Numbered from the stretch's first letter, positions 34,139-43,562 are shown. The stretch: 64,000 bases of DNA from an uncultured Bacilli bacterium (GCA_934098295.1 CAKONV010000003.1:101322-165321); one strand, 5' to 3'. Numbers and translations are program-made. Notes: a model not told the origin generated them from the letters alone.

Positions 34139-35605
34139 ATGCAACCATCTAATCGTATTAATAATAGATCGGTTCCTTATAATACTGAGGCAGAAGTATA
34201 TGTTTTAGGAAGCGTTCTGATTGATAATAACATTATTGATACTTTAACGGGTAAACTTACAACTACTGATTTTTATGATCCCCGCAATCAATATATTTAT
34301 CAAGCTATGCTAAACATACGTAATAAAAAAGATATGCCACCTATTAATATTTTAAATGTCATTGAAGAACTAAAACTTTTAAAATATAATGATATAGAAA
34401 ATATCAATGCCTATTTAGTAGAAATGGTTGATGCGGTTCCTTCAACAGCTTCAGTCAATGCCTACTTAACAATCGTTGAAGACAAAGCTATTGAAAGAAA
34501 ACTTCTTGCAACAATGCAGGAAATGTCAGATGACATATTGACAAATAAATACGATGTAAGCAGCATGTTAGAGCGTGTTGAAGATAACATGATGACGATT
34601 ATTAAACAACGTCGTACGAGTGAATTCATTACCTTAGCTGATGCTGCTAATCAAATTTTCGAAAAAATTAATTCCTTTTCATCAAATAATGGTTTAACAG
34701 GATTAGATACTGGTTTTGAAAATTTAAATAAGGCAACCCTAGGATTCCAAAAAGGGGATTTAATGATTTTGGCCGCAAGACCATCAGTTGGTAAATCTAC
34801 CTACGCTATAAATCTTGCTATGCAAGTTGCTGTTAAAAACAATGCTTCAGTAGCTATGTTTTCACTGGAAATGAGTATTGAACAATTATTAATGAGAATT
34901 TATTCTTATCAAGCACAAATTAGTTTAAGCAAGATTCGTTCAGGAAATTTAAATAAGGATGAATTACTTTTATTGAGCCTTGCTAAACAAGAATTAGAAA
35001 AAATAAATATTTATTTTGATGCGAGCACATCGACAAATATTTCGGACATAAGAACTAAATGCCGACAATTACATCAAGCGGGAAAACTTGATTTTGTCGT
35101 TATTGACTATTTACAATTAGTAACTTCCGCCAATAGTAGAGGAAATCGTCAAGAAGAAGTATCTCAAATATCACGTCAATTAAAAACATTAGCTCAAGAA
35201 TTAAACGTTCCTATTCTAGCGTTATCACAATTATCGCGTAGTATTGAAGGAAGAGAAGACAAGACACCACAATTATCAGACTTAAGAGAATCGGGAAGTA
35301 TAGAACAAGATGCCGATATGATTTTCTTTATTTACCGAAGAAGTGATGTTGAAGATCAAAGTGATGCTGATATGTTGAATGAAGAAGTTGAAAAAATTAG
35401 TAATGTAAATGCCAAAAAGTCACAAGAAGAAATTAAAGAAGTGATATTAACAATTGCTAAAAACCGTCAAGGAAAAACGGGAGATTTTGATTATCATTTC
35501 TATGGACATTTATGTAAATTCGTTGAACAAGCTGAATTTAGAAAAGTCTTAAGTAAAAAAAGAAGAAATGGCATGCGCCGACTAAATGGAAATAATAATA
35601 ATTAG
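34139..35605 (+). CDS. dnaB: Replicative DNA helicase
   Basis: 488 residues. N-terminal DnaB domain (PYNTEAEVYVLGSVLIDN), then the RecA-like motor with Walker A ARPSVGKST near residue 220, DFVVIDYLQLV Walker B and SQLSRSIEGR. It unwinds DNA at the fork. It follows gdpP-rplI as in B. subtilis. SD AAGGAG. No intein is seen. Confidence 0.97.
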   Translation: MQPSNRINNRSVPYNTEAEVYVLGSVLIDNNIIDTLTGKLTTTDFYDPRNQYIYQAMLNIRNKKDMPPINILNVIEELKLLKYNDIENINAYLVEMVDAVPSTASVNAYLTIVEDKAIERKLLATMQEMSDDILTNKYDVSSMLERVEDNMMTIIKQRRTSEFITLADAANQIFEKINSFSSNNGLTGLDTGFENLNKATLGFQKGDLMILAARPSVGKSTYAINLAMQVAVKNNASVAMFSLEMSIEQLLMRIYSYQAQISLSKIRSGNLNKDELLLLSLAKQELEKINIYFDASTSTNISDIRTKCRQLHQAGKLDFVVIDYLQLVTSANSRGNRQEEVSQISRQLKTLAQELNVPILALSQLSRSIEGREDKTPQLSDLRESGSIEQDADMIFFIYRRSDVEDQSDADMLNEEVEKISNVNAKKSQEEIKEVILTIAKNRQGKTGDFDYHFYGHLCKFVEQAEFRKVLSKKRRNGMRRLNGNNNN

Positions 35606-35619
35606 AGGAGAAATATAAA

Positions 35620-36687
35620 ATGATAGACCGTTTAGAAGTTATTTGTGAAAGATATGAACAAATAACAAATATGCTACAAGATCCTGAAGTTGTTAAAGAT
35701 ATAAAAAAGTTAACAGAATTATCTAAAGAACAACGTTCATTAGAAACAATTGTTAATAAATATAATGAGTATAAACAAACTTTAGCTGACATTGAGGATT
35801 TAAAAGAAATGACTCATGATGAAGATAAAGATTTAAGGGAAATGGCAGAAACTGAACTTATAAGTAACGAAGAAAAAAAGAATAAAATTGAAGAAGAAAT
35901 TAAAGTATTATTGATTCCTAAGGATCCTAATGATGAAAAAAATGTAATTGTTGAAATTCGTGGAGCTGCTGGTGGCGATGAAGGAAATATTTTTGCTGGT
36001 GACTTATTTAGAATGTATACAAAATATGCCGAATCTAAAGGTTGGAAAGTTGAAGTCATGGACTCTACACCTTGTGAAGCTGGTGGTTTTAGTTATATTG
36101 GTTTTATGATTAAAGGTGATTCCGTTTATTCTTATTTAAAATATGAATCAGGATCGCATCGTGTTCAAAGAGTTCCTATCACTGAATCTGCTGGTCGTAT
36201 TCAAACTTCAACAGCAACCGTACTTGTAATGCCAGAAGCTGAAGAATTGGAAGTCGAATTAGATATGAATGATGTTAGAATTGATACCTTCTGTGCATCT
36301 GGTCCTGGTGGACAATGTGTAAATACTACTAAATCAGCCATTCGAGTAACACACATTCCTACAGGCATTGTTGTAAGCTGTCAAGATGGAAAGAGCCAAC
36401 ATGAAAATAAAGCTAGTGCATTAAAAGTATTAAGAGCTCGTCTATATGATCACATGCTAAGAGAAAAAGAAGCTGCCGAAGGTGCTGAAAGACAATCAAA
36501 GATTGGTAGAGGGGATCGAAGCGAAAAAATAAGAACATATAATTATCCTCAAAATAGACTTACAGATCATCGTATTGGTTATACAGTTCAACAATTAGAT
36601 CGTATAATGGAAGGAAAACTTGATGGTGTTATTGAAGCTTTAATTGCTGCTGATCAGAAAAAAGCATTAAGTGTAGAAGAACAATAA
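35620..36687 (+). CDS. prfA: Peptide chain release factor 1
   Basis: 355 residues. RVPITESAGRIQTS carries the PxT stop-codon reading motif of RF1 (PIT here), and CASGPGGQCVNTTKSAIRV the GGQ catalytic loop. It reads UAA/UAG and is methylated on GGQ by PrmC, whose gene lies just downstream. SD GAGGAG. Confidence 0.97.
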   Translation: MIDRLEVICERYEQITNMLQDPEVVKDIKKLTELSKEQRSLETIVNKYNEYKQTLADIEDLKEMTHDEDKDLREMAETELISNEEKKNKIEEEIKVLLIPKDPNDEKNVIVEIRGAAGGDEGNIFAGDLFRMYTKYAESKGWKVEVMDSTPCEAGGFSYIGFMIKGDSVYSYLKYESGSHRVQRVPITESAGRIQTSTATVLVMPEAEELEVELDMNDVRIDTFCASGPGGQCVNTTKSAIRVTHIPTGIVVSCQDGKSQHENKASALKVLRARLYDHMLREKEAAEGAERQSKIGRGDRSEKIRTYNYPQNRLTDHRIGYTVQQLDRIMEGKLDGVIEALIAADQKKALSVEEQ

Positions 36688-36732
36688 AGAAGAAAACTCA
36701 CATTGAATAATGATTTAAAAAACAAGAGTGAT

Positions 36733-36766
36733 AAAAACGAATTTCATTTTTGAAATTCGTTTTTTA
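36733..36766 (+). terminator. Terminator after prfA
   Basis: AAAAACGAATTTCA (36733-36746), loop TTTT, TGAAATTCGTTTTT (36751-36764), then T. Confidence 0.85.
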
Positions 36767-36915
36767 TATTGGCTAATTAATTTAATTTTATTGATTTCTT
36801 TTTTGTTTTCTTATCAGTTTTTTAAATAACAAACTTTTGTAGCTTTTTATATAACAATAATGGAAAAATATTCATAAATAAATTAATATTGCCATAAATT
36901 ATGGTGGTGTTAAAG

Positions 36916-38022
36916 ATGTTGATAGTTGATTTATCAAAAATAAAAGCTAATATAGAAATAATTAGAAAAAAGACAAACAAAGATATTATTGCTGTAGTTA
37001 AAAGTAATGCATATGGGTTAGGTGCTTCCCATATTATTCCTTTTTTAAAAAAATGCGGTGTTAAATATTTTTTTGTCAATCATTTTAGCGAATATTTAGA
37101 AAATAAAATGTTATTTAAAAATTCATATGTTATTGTTATGGATTCATTTAGAGAAAAATTTGAGTATGCTAATGTTATTTATACAATAAATAATTTAGAT
37201 GATGCTGAATTTTATGTAAAAACAACAATTCCAATAAAAATTCATATTCAAGTTGATACTGGTATGAATAGATTAGGTATAAAAATGTTAGAAGATGTAA
37301 AAAAAATCCTTAATATTCTTGAAAAAAACCCATTAATCGATGTTGAAGGTATTTATACCCATTTTTCTTCATGTGTTGATGATAACATTAATTATGATAT
37401 TCAAAAGGAAAAATTTAAAGAATTTGTTAGTTTAAAGAAATTTAAAATTGTACATTCGGCTGCTACATCATCTTTACACAAAGATATAGTAGGAAATATG
37501 GTTAGAGTAGGATTAGCAATGTATGGATACGGAAATATAAATTTATTATTAAAAAAATCATTAGCAGCCTATGAAAGGTTTATAAATGTTATAGAAGTGA
37601 AAAAAGGTGAAACAGTAGGGTATCAAAAGGAAAAACAAACAACATTTAATAAAAAATATCTTGTTGGGGTTTTACCAGTTGGTTATTATGAAAACCCTAA
37701 TTTGACAAGAATTTCGTATCGAGGTCATATTTATAATAAAATTGCTGATTCTTGTATGAATCATACTCATTTTTTAATAGATGATAAAATTAATAAACTA
37801 TCTTTTTTGTCAATTATTGAAAAAAATGATATAATAGATGGTGAAAAGATTAATTGGTATCACTACATAACAGGGCTATCAAACTACAAAAAAATCTATT
37901 TAATGAGGTGTATTAATGGCAACATTTTTAAAATTCTTAAAAACACAAGAAAAAAGGGCTCAAAAGGCCGGATTAGAAGCCGAAGGTGTAAAATTATTGG
38001 TATTAGAACTATCAGGATATAA
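36916..38022 (+). CDS. alr: Divergent alanine racemase-like protein
   Basis: About 368 residues. VDLSKIKANIEIIRKK and IAVVKSNAYGLG hold the PLP-binding Lys (residue 29); HIQVDTGMNRLGI and GIYTHFSS fit the barrel domain, and VGYQ may hold the catalytic Tyr. The usual CMDQ block is SCMNH, so the C-terminal domain is divergent. Homology ends near residue 333 (TGLSNYKKIYLMR); about 35 basic residues beyond overlap prmC by 107 bp, as if the original stop was lost. ATG 36916 follows a GGTGG SD. It makes D-Ala for the wall if active. Confidence 0.75.
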   Translation: MLIVDLSKIKANIEIIRKKTNKDIIAVVKSNAYGLGASHIIPFLKKCGVKYFFVNHFSEYLENKMLFKNSYVIVMDSFREKFEYANVIYTINNLDDAEFYVKTTIPIKIHIQVDTGMNRLGIKMLEDVKKILNILEKNPLIDVEGIYTHFSSCVDDNINYDIQKEKFKEFVSLKKFKIVHSAATSSLHKDIVGNMVRVGLAMYGYGNINLLLKKSLAAYERFINVIEVKKGETVGYQKEKQTTFNKKYLVGVLPVGYYENPNLTRISYRGHIYNKIADSCMNHTHFLIDDKINKLSFLSIIEKNDIIDGEKINWYHYITGLSNYKKIYLMRCINGNIFKILKNTRKKGSKGRIRSRRCKIIGIRTIRI

Positions 38023-38767
38023 TGGTGTAGAATTTGTTAGTAATTTAAATACTGTTATTCCGCTAAAGAAAGAACAAGAACTTCTAAAAGCTTTAGATGA
38101 ATATATTATCAATAAAAAACCTGTCCAACATATCGTTGGTTATAGTTATTTTTATGGTTACAAAATGATAGTTAATCAAAATGTGTTGATTCCTCGTCCT
38201 GAAACCGAAGAGTTGGTAGGTTATATTCTTCAAAAATATGATGAGATATTTCCATCTAAAAAGGTGAAAGCCGTTGATGTTGGAACTGGTAGCGGAGCTA
38301 TTGCTATAGCATTAAGCAAAGAAGAACCCAATATTTCTTTTACAGCTACGGATATTTCTTCTCTTGCTTTAGATGTAGCTAAACAAAATGCCTTAAATAA
38401 TGAAGTGAACATTAAATTCTATCAAGGAGATATGCTAGAACCTTTAATTAAAAACAATTTAAAATTTGATATTTTAGTTTCTAATCCTCCCTATATTTGC
38501 GATGAAGAATATGTTGAAGATATTGTCAAAGATAATGAACCACATGTAGCTTTATTTGGAGGTCCCGATGGCATGCATTTTTATGATGTTATATTAAAAG
38601 ATGCTAGTAAAATACTTAATAAGCCTAATATTATTGCGTTTGAACATAGTTATTCAAAAGGAAAGGAAATGCTTGCTCTTGCAAAAAAGTATTTTCCACT
38701 TGGAGAATCATTCATAATCAAAGACTTAAATGGAAAGGATCGAATGATGTTTATCATTAATAGGTAG
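37916..38767 (+). CDS. prmC: Release factor glutamine methyltransferase
   Basis: 283 residues. PVQHIVGYSYFYGYKMIVN, VLIPRPETEELV, VDVGTGSGAIAIAL (SAM loop) and LVSNPPYI (NPPY, binds the Gln amide). It methylates the GGQ Gln of RF1/RF2. GAGGTG SD inside the alr-like frame. The prfA-prmC link is conserved in Bacilli. Confidence 0.95.
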   Translation: MATFLKFLKTQEKRAQKAGLEAEGVKLLVLELSGYNGVEFVSNLNTVIPLKKEQELLKALDEYIINKKPVQHIVGYSYFYGYKMIVNQNVLIPRPETEELVGYILQKYDEIFPSKKVKAVDVGTGSGAIAIALSKEEPNISFTATDISSLALDVAKQNALNNEVNIKFYQGDMLEPLIKNNLKFDILVSNPPYICDEEYVEDIVKDNEPHVALFGGPDGMHFYDVILKDASKILNKPNIIAFEHSYSKGKEMLALAKKYFPLGESFIIKDLNGKDRMMFIINR

Positions 38768-38772
38768 ATATT

Positions 38773-39348
38773 ATGACACTAGAAGAAATAAAAAAAATGA
38801 ATAAAGCTGATTTATCAGGAAAAATCATCTGTTTTTCTACAGATACTGTTGTAGGACTTGGATGTATGATAGATGATAATATAGCATTAGAAAAAATTTA
38901 TAATTTAAAACATCGTGATAATAAAAAGCCTCTAGCCATTCTTGTGCCTAATAGTGATTGTGTAAAAGAGTTTGTAGATGATGTTCCATTTAAAGCACAA
39001 GAAATGATGGAAAAATATTGGCCAGGAGCTTTAACCATTATTTTTAAGAAAAAAACAAATGAATATGATCTTTTAACGAGAGGTTTATCTACGATTGGGT
39101 TAAGAATGCCTAATTCTAAAATTGCTTTAACGGTATTAAATCAATTTGGACCGATGGCTACCACAAGCGTTAATATTTCTGGAAATCCGCCAATAAATGA
39201 TATTGATGAGATAAAAGAACTTTTTAAAGATAAAATTGATTATTATGTCACGGAAAAAGAAGAACATATTGGCGTTTCCTCAACCGTTGTTGATTTAACA
39301 AATAATCAGTGTAAAATTTTAAGACAAGGGTCAATAATAATTGATTAA
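38773..39348 (+). CDS. tsaC: L-threonylcarbamoyladenylate synthase (TsaC/YrdC)
   Basis: 191 residues. STDTVVGLGCMI, KHRDNKKPLAILV, WPGALTIIFKK and TSVNISGNPP are YrdC-domain motifs. It makes the intermediate for t6A37 in tRNA. It follows prmC by 5 bp, as in B. subtilis ywlC neighbourhood order with spoIIR and rpiB. Confidence 0.95.
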   Translation: MTLEEIKKMNKADLSGKIICFSTDTVVGLGCMIDDNIALEKIYNLKHRDNKKPLAILVPNSDCVKEFVDDVPFKAQEMMEKYWPGALTIIFKKKTNEYDLLTRGLSTIGLRMPNSKIALTVLNQFGPMATTSVNISGNPPINDIDEIKELFKDKIDYYVTEKEEHIGVSSTVVDLTNNQCKILRQGSIIID

Positions 39349-39372
39349 AAAATAAAAATATATAATTTGTTA

Positions 39373-39413
39373 GTATTTTATCCATTAGGTGTGGCAATAA
39401 TACCTAATGGGGG
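39373..39413 (+). promoter_or_regulatory. Sigma-F-like promoter inside an SD-masking hairpin, spoIIR
   Basis: GTATT (39373-39377), 15-base spacer, GGCAATAAT (39393-39401), which fits the sigma-F -10 form GGNNANANT exactly. The same DNA makes a 9-bp hairpin CCATTAGGT/ACCTAATGG (39382-39410) whose 3' arm overlaps the SD GGGGG (39409-39413). The -10 is in the loop. Confidence 0.6.
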
Positions 39414-39421
39414 AAAATAGT

Positions 39422-39904
39422 ATGATGAAAAAAATTTTATTATTAGTGAGTTTTTTCTTTTTAATTTTCATTAGTTCTTGTAGTAGTAACAATACTGAAA
39501 CCGTAAGATTAAGAATTATCGCGGCTAGTGATAATCAAAATGATATAAACGACAAGAATGTCGTTAAAAATGCTATCAAAGAATTATTTGATGATAGAGA
39601 TATTTCTTATGAATTACTAAATGAAAAAAATTTAAAAGAAAAATTATTTGATAAACTAGATTATTCACTATTTTCAAAACTAAAAATAAAAAAAACCATT
39701 AGCCATTTTGAAGCAAAATCATATAAGGGAAAATTTATTCCTTCTGGTGATTACGAAACTCTTTTGATTTTAATTGGCGATGGTAATGGACATAATTTTT
39801 GGACTCTTTTATATCCAGAATATTATGGACTAGAATTTGAGGAAACAAATGAAATTGAATATAGAAGTTATTTTTATGATTTATTAAAAGGAGAAAAGAA
39901 ATGA
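39422..39904 (+). CDS. spoIIR: Stage II sporulation protein R-like lipoprotein
   Basis: 160 residues. Signal peptide with possible lipobox ISSCSS, then VRLRIIAASDNQNDINDKNVV and IPSGDYETLLILIGDGNGHNFWTLLYP, the SpoIIR signature blocks. SpoIIR is made in the forespore and triggers SpoIIGA to process pro-sigma-E in the mother cell. Location between tsaC and rpiB matches B. subtilis order. ATG 39422 or 39425 follows the GGGGG SD; the GTG-like start upstream is not supported. Confidence 0.85.
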   Translation: MMKKILLLVSFFFLIFISSCSSNNTETVRLRIIAASDNQNDINDKNVVKNAIKELFDDRDISYELLNEKNLKEKLFDKLDYSLFSKLKIKKTISHFEAKSYKGKFIPSGDYETLLILIGDGNGHNFWTLLYPEYYGLEFEETNEIEYRSYFYDLLKGEKK

Positions 39905-40350
39905 AAATCGCTATTGGATCTGATCATGCCGGATTTAATTTAAAAGAACAAATCAAAAATTATTTATTAGAAAAAAACAACACTGTTTTGGATCAAGGAA
40001 CATACAATACTGATAGTGTGGATTACCCAGACTTTGCTTTACCAGTTTGTGAAAAAGTAAAAAATGAAGAAGTTGACTTTGGTATTTTAGTTTGCTATAC
40101 AGGTATTGGAATGAGCATATGTGCCAATAAAGTAAAAAAAATTAGAGCAGCACTTGTATGCAATGAAGAATCGGCTAAACTTACAAGAGAACACAATAAT
40201 GCTAATGTTTTATGTTTAGGTGCAAAAGATATAAACTTTGAAGAAGCAAAAAAAATAGTTGATATTTTTCTAAATACTTCCTTTACTTATGGTAGACATG
40301 AAAGAAGAGTAAATAAGATTACTCAAATTGAAGAAAAGTATGCAAAATAA
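39901..40350 (+). CDS. rpiB: Ribose-5-phosphate isomerase B
   Basis: 149 residues. IAIGSDHAGFNLKEQI, DQGTYNTDSVDYPDFA and CYTGIGMSICANK, where the usual CGTGIG has Tyr for Gly after the active Cys. It interconverts ribose-5-P and ribulose-5-P, or a related aldose pair. ATGA overlap with spoIIR and AGGAG SD. Confidence 0.9.
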   Translation: MKIAIGSDHAGFNLKEQIKNYLLEKNNTVLDQGTYNTDSVDYPDFALPVCEKVKNEEVDFGILVCYTGIGMSICANKVKKIRAALVCNEESAKLTREHNNANVLCLGAKDINFEEAKKIVDIFLNTSFTYGRHERRVNKITQIEEKYAK

Positions 40351-40612
40351 TAGTTTAGCTGAAAAAAATTTTAAAGATACTTTGATCGTTCAAATTTGGC
40401 GACTTCTAGGTATGATTGCTTTAGGATTATTAGCAGGATATTTAGTTAGTAGAACTGCTAAAAAAAATGATGATTCTTTAGGAAAATATTATTTTTTAAC
40501 AATATTTTTACTTTTTTTAATCATTGGCTTAGTAGTTTTTATTGTAAATGTGGTAAAGGCTTATAAACATTTAAAAAAGGAAAAAACTGATTCTAATATT
40601 ACCAAAAATTAA
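40340..40612 (+). CDS. Small AtpZ/AtpI-like membrane protein
   Basis: About 90 residues with two membrane helices (LLGMIALGLLAGYLV and FLTIFLLFLIIGLVVFIV) and a basic tail, resembling AtpZ/AtpI proteins that normally precede the ATP synthase operon. ATG 40340 has no clear SD and overlaps rpiB. No atp genes follow. Homology is suggestive only. Confidence 0.5.
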   Translation: MQNNSLAEKNFKDTLIVQIWRLLGMIALGLLAGYLVSRTAKKNDDSLGKYYFLTIFLLFLIIGLVVFIVNVVKAYKHLKKEKTDSNITKN

Positions 40613-40618
40613 TGAAAC

Positions 40619-40648
40619 AAAAGGAAGTTTATAAAAACTTCTTTTTTT
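40619..40648 (+). terminator. Terminator after rpiB unit
   Basis: AAGGAAGTTT (40621-40630), loop ATAA, AAACTTCTTT (40635-40644) and T run. Confidence 0.75.
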
Positions 40649-40660
40649 ATATCATATTAC

Positions 40661-40723
40661 TTGCATAATTAATTGTACTATAGTATAATATATGTGTAGT
40701 TGCTCATATATGCAATTACTCAT
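40661..40723 (+). promoter_or_regulatory. Promoter and operator of the ArsR-cadA operon
   Basis: TTGCAT (40661-40666), 17-base spacer, TATAAT (40684-40689). Just downstream are two near-identical 11-mers, GTTGCTCATAT and ATTACTCATAT, about 18 bp apart between 40698 and 40724, a likely operator for the ArsR-type repressor. Confidence 0.6.
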
Positions 40724-40742
40724 ATGTTTCTATGGAGGTAAT

Positions 40743-41045
40743 ATGAAAGAATATCAATTAAATGATGACTTAATTTATACTTTATCAGAGTTTTATAAAA
40801 ACATGTCAGATCCAACAAGAATGAAAATTATTTATGCTTTGACTGTTGGAGAATTATGTGTTCAAGATATATGTAATGTTGTAAATATGAGTCAAACAGC
40901 AGTCTCTTATCAACTTAGAATATTAAGAGGAGCTCGTTTAGTAAAATTTAGAAGAGAAGGAAAGATGATTTATTATTCGATTGATGATGAACATGTTCGT
41001 AGTATCATTAATTTAACAATTGAACACTTAAATCATGAAGATTAG
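40743..41045 (+). CDS. ArsR/SmtB-family metal-responsive repressor
   Basis: 100 residues. Winged helix with ELCVQDICNVVNMSQTAVSY, then QLRILRGARLVKFRREGKMIYY. The CadC-type alpha-3 CxC is C-V-Q-D-I-C here; Asp-His residues near the end (DDEHVRSIINLTIEHLNHED) resemble the alpha-5 zinc site of CzrA/SmtB. It represses the P-type ATPase gene 3 bp downstream. SD GGAGG selects 40743 over an upstream ATG. Confidence 0.85.
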   Translation: MKEYQLNDDLIYTLSEFYKNMSDPTRMKIIYALTVGELCVQDICNVVNMSQTAVSYQLRILRGARLVKFRREGKMIYYSIDDEHVRSIINLTIEHLNHED

Positions 41046-41048
41046 TAT

Positions 41049-43562
41049 ATGAAAAAAATTGAATTATATTTTTATGATATCGATTGTGCCGCATGCGCTA
41101 GTAAAATTGAAGGCTTATTAAATAAATGTGAAGAAATTGAAGAAGCAAGAGTAAACTTTGCCACGAAAAAAATTATTGTAACTTATGAAGACGATGTTGA
41201 TATTTTAGAATTAGTAAGAAAAATAACTAACAAAATTGAACCAGATGCTCTTGTAGCTAGAAGTATTGAAGAACTAGAAGAACTAAAAAATGATGAAGAA
41301 CATCACGAACATGAACACGAACATCACCATCATCATGAATGTGATGAAAATTGTGAACATGAAGATAAAACAGTTACTTTATATTTTTATGATATCGATT
41401 GTGCTGCGTGTGCTAGTAAAATTGAAGGCTTATTAAATAAATGTGAAGAAATTGAAGAAGCAAGAGTAAACTTTGCTAGTAAAAAGATTACTGTAACTTA
41501 TGAAGACAATGTTGATATTTTAGAATTAGTAAGAAAAACAACTAATAAAATTGAACCAGATGCTCTTGTAGCTACAAGTCTTGAAGAACTAGAAGAACTA
41601 AAAAATGGCGAAGAACATCATGAACATGAACACGAACATCACCATCATCATGAATGTGACGAAAACTGTGAAGTAAAAAAGGACAAAAAGAGCAAGAAGA
41701 AAAATAAAAATCAAAAGAGTAGTTATTTGATTTTTGCTGGCGTTATTTTATTCTTTATTACAGTTATTATTGATAAAGTTGTAAGAAATAGTCAATTATT
41801 TGTTTTAACTGAAATATTATATGTTATATCTTACATATTGGTTGCTCACAAGATTATTATCAAATCATTTAAAAATATCAAAAGTGGAAATATTTTTGAT
41901 GAAAACTTTTTAATGCTTGTAGCTTCAGTTGGTGCTTTAGCGTTAAAGGAAAATGTGGAAGCTTTACTCGTAGTTATTTTAAACATTATAGGTGAGTATT
42001 TTCAAAACAAAGCCCTTGGTGCTTCAACTGATGCGATTGCTTCATTAACAACTTTAAAAGTAGAAAAAACAACTTTAAAAGATGGTCGTATAATTAATAC
42101 TGATGAAGTTAAACTTGGTGATGAATTACTTGTAAAAGCTGGTGAAAGAATTCCTGTTGATGGAATAATTGTCGAAGGTTCTACAAGTTTGGATATGAAG
42201 GCTTTAACCGGTGAAAGTATTCCCATTGATGCTGCCCAAGGCGAGGAGGTTTTGTCAGGATCAATTAATTTAAGTAATGTTATTACGATTAAAGCAACTA
42301 AGGTTGCTAACGAATCAATGGCTAGTAAGATTATTTCTTTGGTTGAGGAAGCAAGTAACAAAAAGAGTAAAACAGAAGAATTCATTACTAAATTTGCAAG
42401 AATTTATACACCAATTGTATTAAGTTTGGCCCTTGTTGTATTTTTGGTTGAATGGTTATTCATTTCTAAATTTACAATTGGAGATGCTTTAAATAATGCT
42501 TTCGTATTCTTAGTAACTTCATGCCCATGTGCTTTGGTAATTTCTATTCCACTATCCTTCTTTGGTGGTATTGGTAAATGTTCATCATTCGGTATTTTAG
42601 TAAAAGGTGGAAATTATATAGAAGCTTTAACTAAGGTTAAAACTATTTGTTTTGATAAAACTGGAACTTTAACTAAAGGTAATTTTAAAATTAAAGAAAT
42701 CAATGCAAGTGAAGGCGTTGATGAAGACTATTTATTAGATATACTTGCTGCTATTGAAGGTTATTCAAATCACCCTATTGCTCAAGCTATCACAACATTT
42801 AGAAAAAATACACCTTATAAGATGGAAAATATCAAAGAAGTAGCTGGTAAAGGACTTGTAGCTACATACAATGTCGAAGTTGTTCTTGCTGGTAATGATA
42901 GATTGATGAAGGAATACAATATTAACTATGAAGAGGAAGAATGTCCTGGAACTGTTGTATATTGTGCTCTTGGAAACAAATTTTTAGGCAACGTTTTAAT
43001 TGTTGATGAAATTAAAAATGAATCAATTACAATGATGAAAGAATTAAAAAAATTAGGTATAAAAACTTGGATGTTAACGGGTGATAAAACTAATATAGCC
43101 TCTCAAGTTGCAACAAAATTAGGCATAGATAACACATGTGCAGAATTGTTACCACATCAAAAATTGGAAAAGTTAGACCAAATAATTAAAGAAGAAAATA
43201 AAGATAATTTAGTTGCTTATATTGGTGATGGTATTAATGATACTCCATCTATTAAGCTTGCTGATGTTGGTATTGCCATTGGTGGTTTTGGCCATGATGA
43301 AGCCATTGCCGCTAGTGATGTAGTATTAATGAATGATAAAATGGACAATTTACCTAAAGCAATAAAAATTGCCATGTTTACAAAACATATTTTGATTGAA
43401 AATATTGTTTTTGCTCTAGTTGTAAAATTAATTGCTTTAGTTGTTGGTATGTTAGGAATTCTTGGAAGTTATGGAATGCTACTTGGTGTTTTTGCCGATG
43501 TTGGTGTTTGCTTAATCGTAATTTTAAATACTTTAAGAATAACAAGATATAAGGTGAAATAA
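41049..43562 (+). CDS. Heavy-metal P1B-type ATPase (Zn/Cd/Pb type) with duplicated metal-binding domain
   Basis: 837 residues. Two nearly identical N-terminal HMA domains (CAAC near residues 14 and 119), each followed by a His-rich EHHEHEHEHHHHHEC stretch. Then membrane helices, LTGES (about 387), TSCPCALV (CPC ion motif, about 491), FDKTGTLTKG (about 536) and GDGINDTP (about 727). It exports zinc, cadmium or lead and is controlled by the ArsR-type repressor. It overlaps the DUF1146 gene by one base. Confidence 0.92.
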   Translation: MKKIELYFYDIDCAACASKIEGLLNKCEEIEEARVNFATKKIIVTYEDDVDILELVRKITNKIEPDALVARSIEELEELKNDEEHHEHEHEHHHHHECDENCEHEDKTVTLYFYDIDCAACASKIEGLLNKCEEIEEARVNFASKKITVTYEDNVDILELVRKTTNKIEPDALVATSLEELEELKNGEEHHEHEHEHHHHHECDENCEVKKDKKSKKKNKNQKSSYLIFAGVILFFITVIIDKVVRNSQLFVLTEILYVISYILVAHKIIIKSFKNIKSGNIFDENFLMLVASVGALALKENVEALLVVILNIIGEYFQNKALGASTDAIASLTTLKVEKTTLKDGRIINTDEVKLGDELLVKAGERIPVDGIIVEGSTSLDMKALTGESIPIDAAQGEEVLSGSINLSNVITIKATKVANESMASKIISLVEEASNKKSKTEEFITKFARIYTPIVLSLALVVFLVEWLFISKFTIGDALNNAFVFLVTSCPCALVISIPLSFFGGIGKCSSFGILVKGGNYIEALTKVKTICFDKTGTLTKGNFKIKEINASEGVDEDYLLDILAAIEGYSNHPIAQAITTFRKNTPYKMENIKEVAGKGLVATYNVEVVLAGNDRLMKEYNINYEEEECPGTVVYCALGNKFLGNVLIVDEIKNESITMMKELKKLGIKTWMLTGDKTNIASQVATKLGIDNTCAELLPHQKLEKLDQIIKEENKDNLVAYIGDGINDTPSIKLADVGIAIGGFGHDEAIAASDVVLMNDKMDNLPKAIKIAMFTKHILIENIVFALVVKLIALVVGMLGILGSYGMLLGVFADVGVCLIVILNTLRITRYKVK
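41066..41672 (+). repeat. 315-bp in-frame tandem duplication in the metal ATPase gene
   Basis: The segment from 41066 repeats from 41381 with very few changes, giving a period of 315 bp (105 codons). It includes an HMA domain and a His-rich linker. Near identity at DNA level indicates a recent duplication. Confidence 0.9.
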
